This document shows, piece after piece, positions 1-8,442 of a stretch of DNA of 64,000 nucleotides; positions within the stretch are counted from its first letter, which is position 1, and every line of letters starts with the position of its first letter. This stretch comes from CBDBEU01 sp965204565. Its GTDB lineage: Bacteria > Pseudomonadota > Alphaproteobacteria > Rhizobiales > TMED25. The stretch is taken from the NCBI GenBank assembly GCA_965204565.1, contig CBDBEU010000005.1, forward strand, positions 806,001-870,000, written 5' to 3'. The position numbers were made by a program, and so were the translations under genes. The notes under the pieces were generated by a model. The model saw nothing but the letters and a program-made list of their open reading frames with translations, searched no databases and was not told the DNA's origin.

Positions 1-215
1 TCGGAAACCTTGGCGACTGGCAGCCGCTCGATGTGCTGCTGGCCGAATATATCGCCGACCCTGAACTGCGCCCCAGCGTGATCGCCAGTTCCTTTACCGC
101 AACGCTTGAGCTTGCGCGCGAAGGCGAGTTTGAGATGCGCCAGGCCGAGCACTATGAACCGCTTTATATCCGCCGTCGCCAGAGCGTGGCTGAACCCAAC
201 CAAACCAATGGGTGA
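1..215 (+). CDS. scpA: ScpA, segregation and condensation protein A (C-terminal part)
   Basis: The window opens inside this gene; about 70 codons remain, ending with TGA at 213-215. ScpA is the kleisin subunit that bridges SMC heads and binds ScpB during chromosome condensation. The visible tail (LLAEYIADPELRPSVIASSF, then FTATLELAREGEFEMRQ) looks like the kleisin C-terminal winged-helix region. The call is supported by scpB following directly, with its GTG start overlapping this stop codon, the usual translationally coupled arrangement. The N-terminal part lies outside the window. Confidence 0.85.
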   Translation, partial: GNLGDWQPLDVLLAEYIADPELRPSVIASSFTATLELAREGEFEMRQAEHYEPLYIRRRQSVAEPNQTNG

Positions 216-1054
216 GAGCTGCCGTGAGCGAGAATGATCCCGGACTGAAACAGGCCGGTCAAACCGCGGAAATTCATCAGTTGCCGAATGTCGCGGCTGA
301 ATTGCCGGATAATGTTGCGGTGCTGCCGGGCGCTGGGCATTCCGAGCATTTGCGCATCAGCGAGGCGGTGCTGTTTGCCGCCAGCGAACCGCTGGACGAG
401 GCCAGCCTCATTGAACGCCTGCCAGACGGCGCCGACATCGAATCTCTGTTGCGCGACCTGGAGGCGTTGTACGCACGCCGCGGCGTCAATCTCGTCCGTG
501 TCGCCGGCAAATGGAGTTTCCGCACTGCCGAGGATCTTGCCTTCGTCATGCGCCGCGAGGCGACCGAGACCAAGCGCCTGTCGCACGCGGCGCTCGAAAC
601 GCTGGCGATCATCGCCTACCATCAGCCCACCACCCGCGCGGAGATCGAGGATGTGCGCGGTGTTGCGGTCAGCAAGGGCACGCTCGATGTTTTGATGGAA
701 GCCGGCTGGATCCGCATCAAGGGCCGCCGCCAAGCGCCGGGCCGTCCGGTGACATTCGGCACCACCGATGATTTCCTCAGCCATTTCGGCCTTGAAACGG
801 TCAAGGACCTGCCGGGCATTGACGAATTGAAGGCTGCCGGCCTGCTGCGCTCCGATCCCCCGGGCGGATTCACCAACGAAGAACTCGGGCTTGAGAGCGA
901 GCAGGACGAAGAGGAGATTTCGGACGAGGACTTCGAGGAATTGGACAAATTGCCGGAGGTTGAGGAAGCTGAAGAGCCAGAAGAAGCGGAACAGCCTGAA
1001 GAGCAGGAGGACGAGGACAGCCAAACCTCCAGCCGCGCATTGGACGGCGAATAG
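212..1054 (+). CDS. scpB: ScpB, segregation and condensation protein B
   Basis: ScpB works as a dimer that binds ScpA and controls the SMC-ScpAB chromosome condensation complex in the cytoplasm. The 280-residue product has the two winged-helix domains of the family between about residues 45 and 210, with the conserved stretches AVLFAASEP and LAIIAYHQPTTRAEIEDVRG. A very acidic tail of Glu and Asp from about residue 225 to the end is common in alphaproteobacterial ScpB. The GTG at 212 overlaps the scpA stop; a second GTG at 224 in the same frame is an alternative start. A long antisense reading frame over this gene is a codon-bias shadow. Confidence 0.92.
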   Translation: MRAAVSENDPGLKQAGQTAEIHQLPNVAAELPDNVAVLPGAGHSEHLRISEAVLFAASEPLDEASLIERLPDGADIESLLRDLEALYARRGVNLVRVAGKWSFRTAEDLAFVMRREATETKRLSHAALETLAIIAYHQPTTRAEIEDVRGVAVSKGTLDVLMEAGWIRIKGRRQAPGRPVTFGTTDDFLSHFGLETVKDLPGIDELKAAGLLRSDPPGGFTNEELGLESEQDEEEISDEDFEELDKLPEVEEAEEPEEAEQPEEQEDEDSQTSSRALDGE

Positions 1055-1151
1055 TCCGCCCGTTTTAGTCAGCTGCTACGGTGAGATCCCGGCTTGTCTG
1101 AGCCGCGTTAAGCTTGGCGCTTGCACCCCGCCGCCATCCGGTTTACGGCCC

Positions 1152-2303
1152 ATGAATATGGAACACGCGCCACATCTGCCGCCGAGCGTCGCCGGTACGT
1201 CACGCGCGACGGCGCGCTTGACGTTCGAGGGAGTGACGCGCCGCTTCGAGACGCTGAGCGCCGTCCATGAGGTCGATCTCGAACTGGCGGCCGGTGAGGT
1301 TCTGTGCCTGTTGGGGCCGTCCGGCTGCGGCAAGACCACACTGTTGCGCATCGCTGCCGGTCTTGAACGGCAGAATTCAGGCCGCGTTCTGATCGACGGC
1401 GAAGAGGTCGGTGGGCCTCAGCGCTTCATTCCGCCCGAACAGCGCGGTGTCGGCCTGATGTTTCAGGACTATGCGCTGTTCCCCCATCTCACGATCGCCG
1501 AAAACACCGCCTTTGGTATCACCGGCACCGCTCATGGCGATGCCGCCAGCCTTGCCGCCGCGGCACTCGAAAGGGTGGGGCTGAAGGGCTTTGCCGAGGC
1601 CTATCCGCACAGGCTATCAGGCGGTGAGCAGCAGCGCGCGGCACTGGCACGCGCCATCGCGCCGCGCCCGTGCGTTTTATTGATGGACGAGCCTTTTTCC
1701 GGCCTCGACCGGTCGCTGCGTGAAAATGTGCGCGACGACACCATGCTGGTCCTCAAGGAAAGTGGTGCTTCGAGCATTCTCGTCACCCACGATCCGGAAG
1801 AGGCGATGGTCATGGGCGATCGCATCGCGCTGATGCGCGCCGGCCGCCTGGTTCAGGTTGGCTCGCCGCGCGATCTTTACCGCCATGCGGTCGATGCCGA
1901 TGCGGCGCGCTTTTTTTCTGAGGTCAATGAGTTTTCCTCCGCCGTTGAGGGCTCGCATATTGAAACGCCGCTTGGCAATCTGCCCGCGGGAGACGCCGGC
2001 ACCGGGCAGGTCCGGGTTCTAATCCGCGAGCATGATGTCCACCTCACGCCCAGCGGCGAGGGCCAGCCGGCCTGCGTGGCCGCGTTGCGCTTTATCGGCG
2101 AAGTCACGCGCGTCGATGTGGTTCTGTCAAATTCCGGCGAAACCGTGCGCCTGCGCGTGCCCGGCATGGTCGCACTGACCCCCGGCGACATCGTCGGCGT
2201 TAAGGCTGATCTTGAAACAGTGCACATATTCCCCACCTCGCATGATACCATCGGGCTATCCGCGGATAGCCCGGCAAAGGCCTTTGTTGCGGGTGCTGAA
2301 TGA
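1152..2303 (+). CDS. ABC transporter ATP-binding protein, ferric/spermidine type (FbpC/PotA-like)
   Basis: This is the cytoplasmic ATPase subunit of an import ABC transporter, 383 residues from the ATG at 1152 (a second ATG at 1158 is equally possible; the frame is open far upstream but has no family similarity there). It has Walker A GPSGCGKTT (55-63), Q-loop FQDY (104-107), signature LSGGEQ (155-160), Walker B LLMDEP (176-181), the switch His213 in VTHDPEEA, and a C-terminal TOBE-like region after about residue 290. Subfamily features resemble iron(III) importers. No permease or binding-protein gene lies nearby, so the substrate is not known from context. Confidence 0.85.
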   Translation: MNMEHAPHLPPSVAGTSRATARLTFEGVTRRFETLSAVHEVDLELAAGEVLCLLGPSGCGKTTLLRIAAGLERQNSGRVLIDGEEVGGPQRFIPPEQRGVGLMFQDYALFPHLTIAENTAFGITGTAHGDAASLAAAALERVGLKGFAEAYPHRLSGGEQQRAALARAIAPRPCVLLMDEPFSGLDRSLRENVRDDTMLVLKESGASSILVTHDPEEAMVMGDRIALMRAGRLVQVGSPRDLYRHAVDADAARFFSEVNEFSSAVEGSHIETPLGNLPAGDAGTGQVRVLIREHDVHLTPSGEGQPACVAALRFIGEVTRVDVVLSNSGETVRLRVPGMVALTPGDIVGVKADLETVHIFPTSHDTIGLSADSPAKAFVAGAE

Positions 2304-2355
2304 TTTTGCGATAGTGCTGCGCAATCGCAGTTTTGCGAAAATGGAGTAACGGACC

Positions 2356-2592
2356 ATGGTTCCGGGTTGGCTACAGATACTCGTCGTGATCATTCTCGCG
2401 CTTTTGCTGTTTGGCGGGCGCGGCAAGATTTCGGAACTCATGGGTGATTTTGCCAAGGGCATCAAGAGCTTCAAGAAGGGCATGAGCGACGAAGCCGCGG
2501 AAAGCTCCGATGAATCTCAGGAAATCAAGACGATCGATCACAAGAGTGGCGAAAAGATCGGCGACGTTGCAAAAGAGCGCAAGGCTGGGTGA
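2356..2592 (+). CDS. tatA: TatA, Sec-independent protein translocase subunit
   Basis: TatA oligomerises to form the passage through which TatBC-bound folded, twin-arginine-signal proteins cross the inner membrane. The 78-residue product has one N-terminal membrane helix (about residues 5-20), the hinge and start of the amphipathic helix with LFGGRGKISELMGDFAKGIK, and a polar charged tail. It is the first gene of a tatA-tatB-tatC cluster on the same strand, 45 bp before tatB. Confidence 0.95.
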   Translation: MVPGWLQILVVIILALLLFGGRGKISELMGDFAKGIKSFKKGMSDEAAESSDESQEIKTIDHKSGEKIGDVAKERKAG

Positions 2593-2637
2593 GCCTGAAG
2601 CGGTATGCACCGTCTCGCCGCAAACAAGTGACGGATC

Positions 2638-3108
2638 ATGTTCGATTTAGGGTGGTCGGAACTGCTGCTGATCGCGGTCGTTGCCATCGTTGTGGTCGGG
2701 CCGCGCGATCTGCCGCGCATGATGCGCACTGTCGGGCAATATACCAGCAAGGCGCGGCGCATGGCGCGCGATATGCAATCCCAGTTTAACGATGCGGTGC
2801 GCGAGGCCGATCTTGAAGACGTAGGCAGGCAGATCCAGGATCTCAAAAGCATGAATCCGGGCCGCCAGCTTCGCGACACCCTGACCAAGCCGCTGCAATC
2901 GGCCGGCGAGGACATCGAAAAGACAGCGTCCAACATCGACGAGGCGGTTAGGGCCGAGAACGAGCCGGCACCGGATGCCCCTCCGGTTTCACAAGACCCC
3001 AAGCCAACGCCTGTGCTTGGCACACAGGCCACGCCCGCGCCCGAGCCGGTGGCTGATATCGCCGATAACGCCAACGCAGGGGCCGGGCGTGCCGCAAGCG
3101 GTTCCTAG
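2638..3108 (+). CDS. tatB: TatB, Sec-independent protein translocase subunit
   Basis: TatB pairs with TatC to recognise twin-arginine signal peptides at the inner membrane. The protein (156 residues) starts with the family pattern MFDLGWSELLLIAVVAIVVV, followed by GPRDLPRMMRTVGQ, a charged amphipathic helix, and a Pro/Ala-rich tail of about 50 residues. The FDLGWSELL start and GP-LP motif separate it from TatA. It lies between tatA and tatC, as in most alphaproteobacteria. Confidence 0.95.
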   Translation: MFDLGWSELLLIAVVAIVVVGPRDLPRMMRTVGQYTSKARRMARDMQSQFNDAVREADLEDVGRQIQDLKSMNPGRQLRDTLTKPLQSAGEDIEKTASNIDEAVRAENEPAPDAPPVSQDPKPTPVLGTQATPAPEPVADIADNANAGAGRAASGS

Positions 3109-3144
3109 CCCGCTATCCACGGCACCCGGCGCGATGGCACGGCC

Positions 3145-3951
3145 ATGACCCAGGAAGATATCGATTCAACCAGAGCGCCGCTGATCACCCATCTGATCGA
3201 ACTGCGCACCCGCCTCATCAGGGCGCTGGCGGTGCTGGGCGTTGCCTTCGTTGTCTGCTTCTTCTTTGCCGCCGAGATCTTCAACATTCTGCTCTACCCA
3301 TATGAGCGTGCCGTCGGCGATGTGACAGATGTGCAGCTGATCTACACCGCGCCGCAGGAATATTTCTTCACGCAGATGAAGATTGCCCTGTTCGGCGCTG
3401 TGTTCACCGCCTTTCCGATGATCGCCATCGAGATTTACCGCTTTGTCGCGCCGGGGCTCTATCGTGAGGAACGCCTCGCCTTTCTGCCCTATCTAGCTGC
3501 CACGCCGGTGCTGTTCCTGCTCGGCGCGATGCTGGTCTATTTCATCATCATGCCGCTTGCCATGGGCTTTTTCCTGTCGATGGAACAGGCGGGAGGTGAG
3601 GGCACGGCTTCGATCCAGCTGGTGGCGCGGGTCAGCGAATATCTCGGCCTGGTGATGACCCTGATCCTGGCCTTTGGCGTGTGTTTCCAGCTCCCGGTGA
3701 TCCTGACGCTTCTGGCACGCATCGGCATTGTCGATGCCAACGGTCTGCGTTCCAAACGCAAATATGCGGTGATTGGCGTGTTTGCGGTTGCCGCCTTCAT
3801 CACGCCCCCCGATCTCATCAGCCAGATCGGCCTCGCCATTCCGACATTGGCGCTCTATGAGTTGGCGATCCTGTCGGTCTCCATGGTCGAGAAAAAGCAG
3901 GCTAGGGCCAATGCCGAACCCACGGGCGACATTTACGACGACATTGGCTGA
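3145..3951 (+). CDS. tatC: TatC, Sec-independent protein translocase core subunit
   Basis: TatC is the polytopic receptor of the Tat system, binding the twin-arginine motif on the cytoplasmic side. The 268-residue product begins with a short polar segment, then the conserved PLITHLIELRTRLIRAL stretch and about six membrane helices. The conserved region FTQMKIALFGAVFTAFPM lies before the second helix and the FAAFITPPD-like element (VAAFITPPDLISQ) near residue 215. The length is normal. It closes the tatABC cluster, 36 bp after tatB. Confidence 0.96.
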   Translation: MTQEDIDSTRAPLITHLIELRTRLIRALAVLGVAFVVCFFFAAEIFNILLYPYERAVGDVTDVQLIYTAPQEYFFTQMKIALFGAVFTAFPMIAIEIYRFVAPGLYREERLAFLPYLAATPVLFLLGAMLVYFIIMPLAMGFFLSMEQAGGEGTASIQLVARVSEYLGLVMTLILAFGVCFQLPVILTLLARIGIVDANGLRSKRKYAVIGVFAVAAFITPPDLISQIGLAIPTLALYELAILSVSMVEKKQARANAEPTGDIYDDIG

Positions 3952-4041
3952 AATCTTTGCATTGAACCCGCACCAGGGCACGCCTATACAGCCATGTTCG
4001 CGCGCCGGGCGCGCACTGATTCCATAAAGACGTTTGGACCC

Positions 4042-6321
4042 ATGCACGATATTCGCTGGATCAGGGAAAATCCCGCAGCCTTCGATGAGGGGCTGGCAAA
4101 ACGCGGCATGGAGCCGCAGAGTGCGGCGCTTGTGGAGCTCGATGAGCGACGCCGTAGTGTCCTGACAACGCTTCAGGACCAGCAGTCGCGACGCAATGAT
4201 GCGTCAAAGGAAATCGGCAAGGCCAAGGGCTCCGGCGATGAGACACTGGCGCAAAAGCTGATCGACGAGGTTGCGGGGTTGAAAGAAGCGGTTCAGCAGG
4301 GTGAGGATAAGGCCAAGGCGCTAGAAGACGAGCTCAACGGCCCCAATGGTCCGCTTGCCTCGCTGCCCAATCTGCCGGCCGATGATGTGCCGGTGGGACC
4401 GGATGAGGACTCAAATGTCGAGCGCGAGGATCATCGTTTCGGCACGCCGCCAAAGATCGACTTTGAACCAAAACAGCATTTCGAGCTCGGCGAGACCTTT
4501 GGCCTGATGGATTTCGAAACCGCCGCCAAGCTATCGGGCGCGCGTTTTGTGGTGCTCAAGGGCCAAATGGCACGGCTTGAGCGCGCCATCACCCAGTTCA
4601 TGCTTGATCTGCAGACAGGCGAAAACGGCTATACCGAAATCAATCCGCCGCTAATGGTGCGCGATGAGGTGATGTTCGGCACCGCGCAATTGCCGAAGTT
4701 TGAAAATGACCAGTTCCGCGTGGCCGATTTGGTCATGACCGCAGATTTTGAGCACCTAGAAGTAAGTGTCGTGGACAACAAGTACATTCTGGTTACAGGC
4801 TGTAAAGATGCGGACGATGTGTTGGAAAGTGATTTAGGTCAACGCTTGTATACACATGAGCTCGGGCCGGGAACGATTCAAGTTACAGAAAAAAAGTGGC
4901 TCATCCCCACCGCCGAAGTGCCGCTCACCAATCTTGTCCGTGAGTCGATCCTCGATGAGGCCGAGCTGCCGATCCGCGTCACCGCCTTCACGCCGTGTTT
5001 TCGCGCCGAGGCCGGTTCTGCCGGGCGCGATACCAGAGGCATGATCCGCCAGCACCAGTTCGAAAAGGTCGAACTGGTTTCGATCACCACGCCCGAACAG
5101 TCAGCAGACGAGCATGAGCGCATGCTGAACTGCGCTGAGGAAGTCTTGAAGCGCCTCGAGCTGCCATTCCGCGTCATGACGCTTTCGACCGGCGATATGG
5201 GTTTTGCCGCCGCCAAGACCTATGACATCGAGGTCTGGCTGCCGGGCCAGGGCACCTATAGAGAGATTTCAAGCTGCTCCAATTGCCGCGACTTTCAGGC
5301 GCGGCGCATGAACGCGCGCTACCGGCCGGCCGATGACAAGCAGGTGCGCCATGTGCACACTTTGAACGGCTCCGGTCTTGCCGTTGGCCGCACTCTGGTT
5401 GCGATTTTGGAAAACTATCAGCAAGCTGACGGCAGTGTCGCAATTCCCGACGTGCTGCGGCCCTATATGGGCGGCATCGAACGGATCGAGACACCGGCAG
5501 CAAAGGGAGGCCAGCGCGCACCAGCGCGCATGAGTGTCGGTCGGATACTCGTCACCAATGATGACGGCATCAACGCGCCTGGGCTTAAAATCCTCGAGGA
5601 AGTAGCGGCCACCCTGTCCGACGATGTGTGGACCGTGGTGCCGGAAAACGAACAGAGCGGCGCCTCCCATTCACTGACCCTGTCTGAACCCCTGCGCGCG
5701 CGCCAGCTTTCAGAGCAGCGCTTTGCGGTGCGCGGCACGCCGACGGACTGCGTGATGATGGGGGTGCGCCATCTGCTTGACGGCGCCAGGCCCGATCTGG
5801 TGCTCTCCGGCGTCAATCGCGGTCAGAACCTTGCTGAGGACGTGAACTATTCAGGCACCGTCGCGGGCGCGGCGGAGGGCACCACCCTCGGCATTCCCTC
5901 AATTGCGCTCAGCCAAGCGTTCAATATTCACAATTCCGGTGAGCCTGCCTTCGATACCGCGCGCAAGAATGCCGGCTGGGTGATCCGCGACCTGCTTGAG
6001 ACCGGCTGGGCGCCCGGCATTCTGCTAAATGTCAATTTCCCTGACTTGCCTGACCATGACGACCTTGAGATCGCGGTCACCAAGCAGGGCAGACGCGACC
6101 AGTCCGCCAATATCATCGAGGAGCGGCGCGACCCGCGCGGCATCAGTTATTACTGGATCGGCTTTCGCCGCGAGCGGCCCTCGACCCCGGCAGGCTCCGA
6201 TCTCAAATCTATCTATGACGGCAAGATATCCGTCACACCCCTGCATCTCGACCGCACCCATGAAGCGAGCCGCCACGCGCTGGCGATCTCATTGTCACAG
6301 GCGCGCCGGCGCACCGGGTAA
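4042..6321 (+). CDS. serS: Seryl-tRNA synthetase with no stop codon, reading in frame into SurE
   Basis: SerRS charges tRNA-Ser (and tRNA-Sec) with serine. From the ATG at 4042 it shows the N-terminal coiled-coil arm (about 30-105), class II motif 2 CFRAEAGSAGRDTRGM (319-334) and motif 3 GSGLAVGRTLVAILE (443-457). Two oddities. Residues about 227-285 (4720-4896) form an insertion of roughly 50 residues just before LIPTAEVPLTN, with lower GC than the flanks. The gene also has no stop: after PYMGGIERIE it runs through GGQRAPAR into the start of SurE, because the 10-mer at 5511-5520 is repeated at 5521-5530. Removing one copy gives a TGA overlapping the surE ATG. The SerRS part would be about 496 residues against roughly 430 usual. 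Whether a fusion protein is made is unknown. Confidence 0.88.
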   Translation: MHDIRWIRENPAAFDEGLAKRGMEPQSAALVELDERRRSVLTTLQDQQSRRNDASKEIGKAKGSGDETLAQKLIDEVAGLKEAVQQGEDKAKALEDELNGPNGPLASLPNLPADDVPVGPDEDSNVEREDHRFGTPPKIDFEPKQHFELGETFGLMDFETAAKLSGARFVVLKGQMARLERAITQFMLDLQTGENGYTEINPPLMVRDEVMFGTAQLPKFENDQFRVADLVMTADFEHLEVSVVDNKYILVTGCKDADDVLESDLGQRLYTHELGPGTIQVTEKKWLIPTAEVPLTNLVRESILDEAELPIRVTAFTPCFRAEAGSAGRDTRGMIRQHQFEKVELVSITTPEQSADEHERMLNCAEEVLKRLELPFRVMTLSTGDMGFAAAKTYDIEVWLPGQGTYREISSCSNCRDFQARRMNARYRPADDKQVRHVHTLNGSGLAVGRTLVAILENYQQADGSVAIPDVLRPYMGGIERIETPAAKGGQRAPARMSVGRILVTNDDGINAPGLKILEEVAATLSDDVWTVVPENEQSGASHSLTLSEPLRARQLSEQRFAVRGTPTDCVMMGVRHLLDGARPDLVLSGVNRGQNLAEDVNYSGTVAGAAEGTTLGIPSIALSQAFNIHNSGEPAFDTARKNAGWVIRDLLETGWAPGILLNVNFPDLPDHDDLEIAVTKQGRRDQSANIIEERRDPRGISYYWIGFRRERPSTPAGSDLKSIYDGKISVTPLHLDRTHEASRHALAISLSQARRRTG
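5511..5530 (+). repeat. 10-bp tandem duplication joining serS and surE
   Basis: The sequence ccagcgcgca occurs twice in direct succession (5511-5520 and 5521-5530). The duplication shifts the reading frame by one. Deleting either copy restores a serS TGA that overlaps the surE start as ATGA and puts the purine-rich ribosome-binding site 9 bases from the start. This is the ancestral arrangement I infer. Confidence 0.9.
5530..6321 (+). CDS. surE: SurE, 5'/3'-nucleotidase (survival protein)
   Basis: SurE is a metal-dependent nucleoside monophosphate phosphatase linked to stationary-phase survival and, in many proteobacteria, genetically linked to pcm. The 263-residue product starts MSVGRILVTNDDGINAPG, with the metal-binding Asp-Asp at residues 11-12, then SGASHSLT and the conserved GTPTDCV and SGVNRGQNLAEDVNYSGTVA stretches. 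The ATG at 5530 is in frame with the preceding serS; a purine-rich AAAGGGAGG (5502-5510) lies 19 bases upstream because of a 10-bp tandem duplication, and would be 9 bases away without it. So SurE can be made alone or as the C-terminal half of a SerRS fusion. pcm follows 4 bp downstream. Confidence 0.93.
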   Translation: MSVGRILVTNDDGINAPGLKILEEVAATLSDDVWTVVPENEQSGASHSLTLSEPLRARQLSEQRFAVRGTPTDCVMMGVRHLLDGARPDLVLSGVNRGQNLAEDVNYSGTVAGAAEGTTLGIPSIALSQAFNIHNSGEPAFDTARKNAGWVIRDLLETGWAPGILLNVNFPDLPDHDDLEIAVTKQGRRDQSANIIEERRDPRGISYYWIGFRRERPSTPAGSDLKSIYDGKISVTPLHLDRTHEASRHALAISLSQARRRTG

Positions 6322-6325
6322 AATC

Positions 6326-7000
6326 ATGAGCGACAGCGATGAGACTGGCGGTGCGGACGGCCCCGACACTCGTCTCATCGAACTCATCATGCATCTGCGA
6401 AATGCCGGCATTCGTGACACGCGGGTACTGGCAGCGCTTGAGCGCGTGCCAAGGGCGCTGTTTGTCGCCGAGCCCTATGCCGATCACTCCTATCGCGACC
6501 GCGCGCTGCCGATCGATTGCGGCCAGACCATCTCCCAGCCCTATATCGTCACCTATATGACCGAAAAGCTTGAGCTGGCGCGCGACATGAAGGTTTTGGA
6601 AATCGGCACCGGCTCGGGCTACCAGACGGCGACCCTCGCCCATCTGTGCCGGCGTGTTTACACCATCGAGCGCTACCGCACTCTGGCGCGCCAGGCCGAG
6701 GAGCGTTTCGTCAAGCTGGGTCTGACCAATATCGTCACCATTGTCGGAGATGGCTCCAAGGGCTGGTGGGGCCAGGCGCCGTTTGACCGCATCATCGTCA
6801 CCGCCGCCGGCGTCGGTAGGCCCGATGCACTGATCGATCAGCTGAAACAGGAAGGCGTACTGGTTGCGCCGGTTGATTTCGGTGCCATCGGTCAGTTTCT
6901 GATGCGCTATCGCAAGGGGGAGGGCAGCGTCATCGTGGAGGAACAGTTGATCCCGGTGCGCTTCGTGCCGCTGGTTGATGGTGTTGCCAAGACTATGTGA
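6326..7000 (+). CDS. pcm: Protein-L-isoaspartate O-methyltransferase
   Basis: Pcm methylates isoaspartyl residues in damaged proteins with S-adenosylmethionine, starting their repair. The 224-residue product has the substrate-site motif CGQTISQP (65-72) and SAM motif I VLEIGTGSGYQTA (90-102), followed by VYTIERY and the post-I acidic region. I chose the ATG at 6326, 4 bp after surE; the open frame extends further up inside surE but has no family similarity there. The surE-pcm-nlpD order is the classic one of proteobacteria. Confidence 0.95.
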   Translation: MSDSDETGGADGPDTRLIELIMHLRNAGIRDTRVLAALERVPRALFVAEPYADHSYRDRALPIDCGQTISQPYIVTYMTEKLELARDMKVLEIGTGSGYQTATLAHLCRRVYTIERYRTLARQAEERFVKLGLTNIVTIVGDGSKGWWGQAPFDRIIVTAAGVGRPDALIDQLKQEGVLVAPVDFGAIGQFLMRYRKGEGSVIVEEQLIPVRFVPLVDGVAKTM

Positions 7001-7040
7001 GCGGCGGGTTGGAGCCCGAGGATTTTTTCAGAGTTTGTTA

Positions 7041-7068
7041 GCCTAAACTGGAAGATGCCGGTTTAGGC
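7041..7068 (+). terminator. Hairpin between pcm and the nlpD-like gene
   Basis: Arms gcctaaactgg (7041-7051) and ccggtttaggc (7058-7068) pair with one mismatch around a 6-base loop, 40 bp after the pcm stop. There is no clear run of T after it, so it may be a terminator for the surE-pcm run or only an RNA structure. Confidence 0.4.
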
Positions 7069-7144
7069 CTATTATCAATTAAAACCGAAAGGCCTTGTTA
7101 ACTGCGGTGACGTTTACTCGCTTGCGGTTAATGAGGTATGCGTC

Positions 7145-8386
7145 ATGAGTAATTTTCCTTCCTTTTTCTGCAATTTTGAGTGCGCGCGGCTGAAGCCGCT
7201 TGCGGCGCCGATCGTTATCGCAACGGCACTTGCCGGCTGTTCAACCGATGTCCAGCGTTTTGGACATACCGGCAGCCTGGCACCGACAAGCACGGTTGGA
7301 GCCGCGCCCGTCGGCGCGGTCGAGCGCGTGCCCCTAGGGCCCGCAACCGGTCCAACCCGCTCACGTTCAGACACGTCCTATGCAACTGCGGTAACCCCTG
7401 CGAGCGCCGTCAGTGTCGCTTCAGTGCAGTCCTATTCGCGTAGCGGCGGCGCCGGCAGCGTTATCGTCGAACCGGGCGATACCGCGTTCTCGATTGCCAG
7501 GCGCAACCGCGTCTCGGTGCAGCAATTGGCCGCCGCCAATGATCTAGGATACCTCTATGACATCAAGATCGGCCAGCGTCTGACCATTCCCGGAGCCGGA
7601 TCTCCAGCCGCCGCCATACCGGCGCCGGTGCGCGCTGCTGCAGCCAGCACCGGCAGCCATACCGTGGTGCCGGGTGACACGCTGTTCAATATTTCCCGGC
7701 GCTATGGTGTTGGTGTTGCCAGCCTTGCCAAGGCCAACAGCCTCGACAATCAGGGCTCCATCAAGATCGGCCAGACTTTGCGTCTTCCCTCTGGCAGCTC
7801 GCCGTCGGCAGTGGCTGCGGGCGGTCCGCTTAAACTGGCCGTGCGTTCAACCGGCACCGCCAATGATGCCGGCGCTCGCATTTTGCGATCGCGCGCTGTC
7901 GAAAGCGCTGAACCCGCCGCCAATACTAGCGCCGAGGCCAGCCTCGTTCCAGCTTCCGGCACGCCTGACACCACCAGGCTCCTGCCACCGGCATCGGCCA
8001 CCACCGCCAGCAAGTTCCGCTGGCCGGCGAGGGGGCGGATCATTTCCCATTATGGTGTTGCCACCGACGGCAAGCGCAATGACGGCATCAATATTTCCGT
8101 GCCCGTCGGCGCCTCGGTCAAGGCGGCCGAAGGCGGCGTGGTTGCCTATGCCGGTGATGAGCTCAAGGGGTATGGCAATCTGATCCTGATCCGTCATGCC
8201 AATGACTTGGTCACTGCCTACGCCCACAATAGCTCGATCCTTGTCAATCGCGGCGAACAGGTCAAACGCGGCCAGATAATCGCCAAGGCCGGGCAAAGCG
8301 GGTCGGTGGACAAGCCCCAGCTTCATTTCGAGGTGCGTCAGGGCTCCAAGGCAGTCGACCCAATGCCCTATCTGGAAGGCGCCTGA
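7145..8386 (+). CDS. NlpD-like lipoprotein: two LysM domains and a degenerate LytM (M23) domain
   Basis: A predicted envelope lipoprotein of 413 residues. The N-terminus ends in a lipobox LAGC (29-32), so Cys32 would be lipidated. Two LysM peptidoglycan-binding repeats follow (about 106-150 with EPGDTAFSIARR; about 171-216 with VPGDTLFNISRR), then an M23/LytM domain (about 291-410). The zinc ligands of active LytM enzymes are missing: the HxGxD site reads NDGIN (Asn312, Asn316) and the last motif is QLHFE, with Gln392 for His. Family knowledge says such NlpD/EnvC proteins activate amidases rather than cut peptidoglycan. Its place after surE-pcm supports NlpD. Confidence 0.88.
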   Translation: MSNFPSFFCNFECARLKPLAAPIVIATALAGCSTDVQRFGHTGSLAPTSTVGAAPVGAVERVPLGPATGPTRSRSDTSYATAVTPASAVSVASVQSYSRSGGAGSVIVEPGDTAFSIARRNRVSVQQLAAANDLGYLYDIKIGQRLTIPGAGSPAAAIPAPVRAAAASTGSHTVVPGDTLFNISRRYGVGVASLAKANSLDNQGSIKIGQTLRLPSGSSPSAVAAGGPLKLAVRSTGTANDAGARILRSRAVESAEPAANTSAEASLVPASGTPDTTRLLPPASATTASKFRWPARGRIISHYGVATDGKRNDGINISVPVGASVKAAEGGVVAYAGDELKGYGNLILIRHANDLVTAYAHNSSILVNRGEQVKRGQIIAKAGQSGSVDKPQLHFEVRQGSKAVDPMPYLEGA

Positions 8387-8442
8387 GAGACCGTCCATCA
8401 ATATTGCTTGAATTCACAGTTGCGCCGGGGGTACGCGCATGT

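Noticed and set aside
164..1024. Long minus-strand open frame opposite scpB
   Set aside because: It mirrors the codon structure of scpB and has no recognisable motif; the plus strand encodes a full ScpB.
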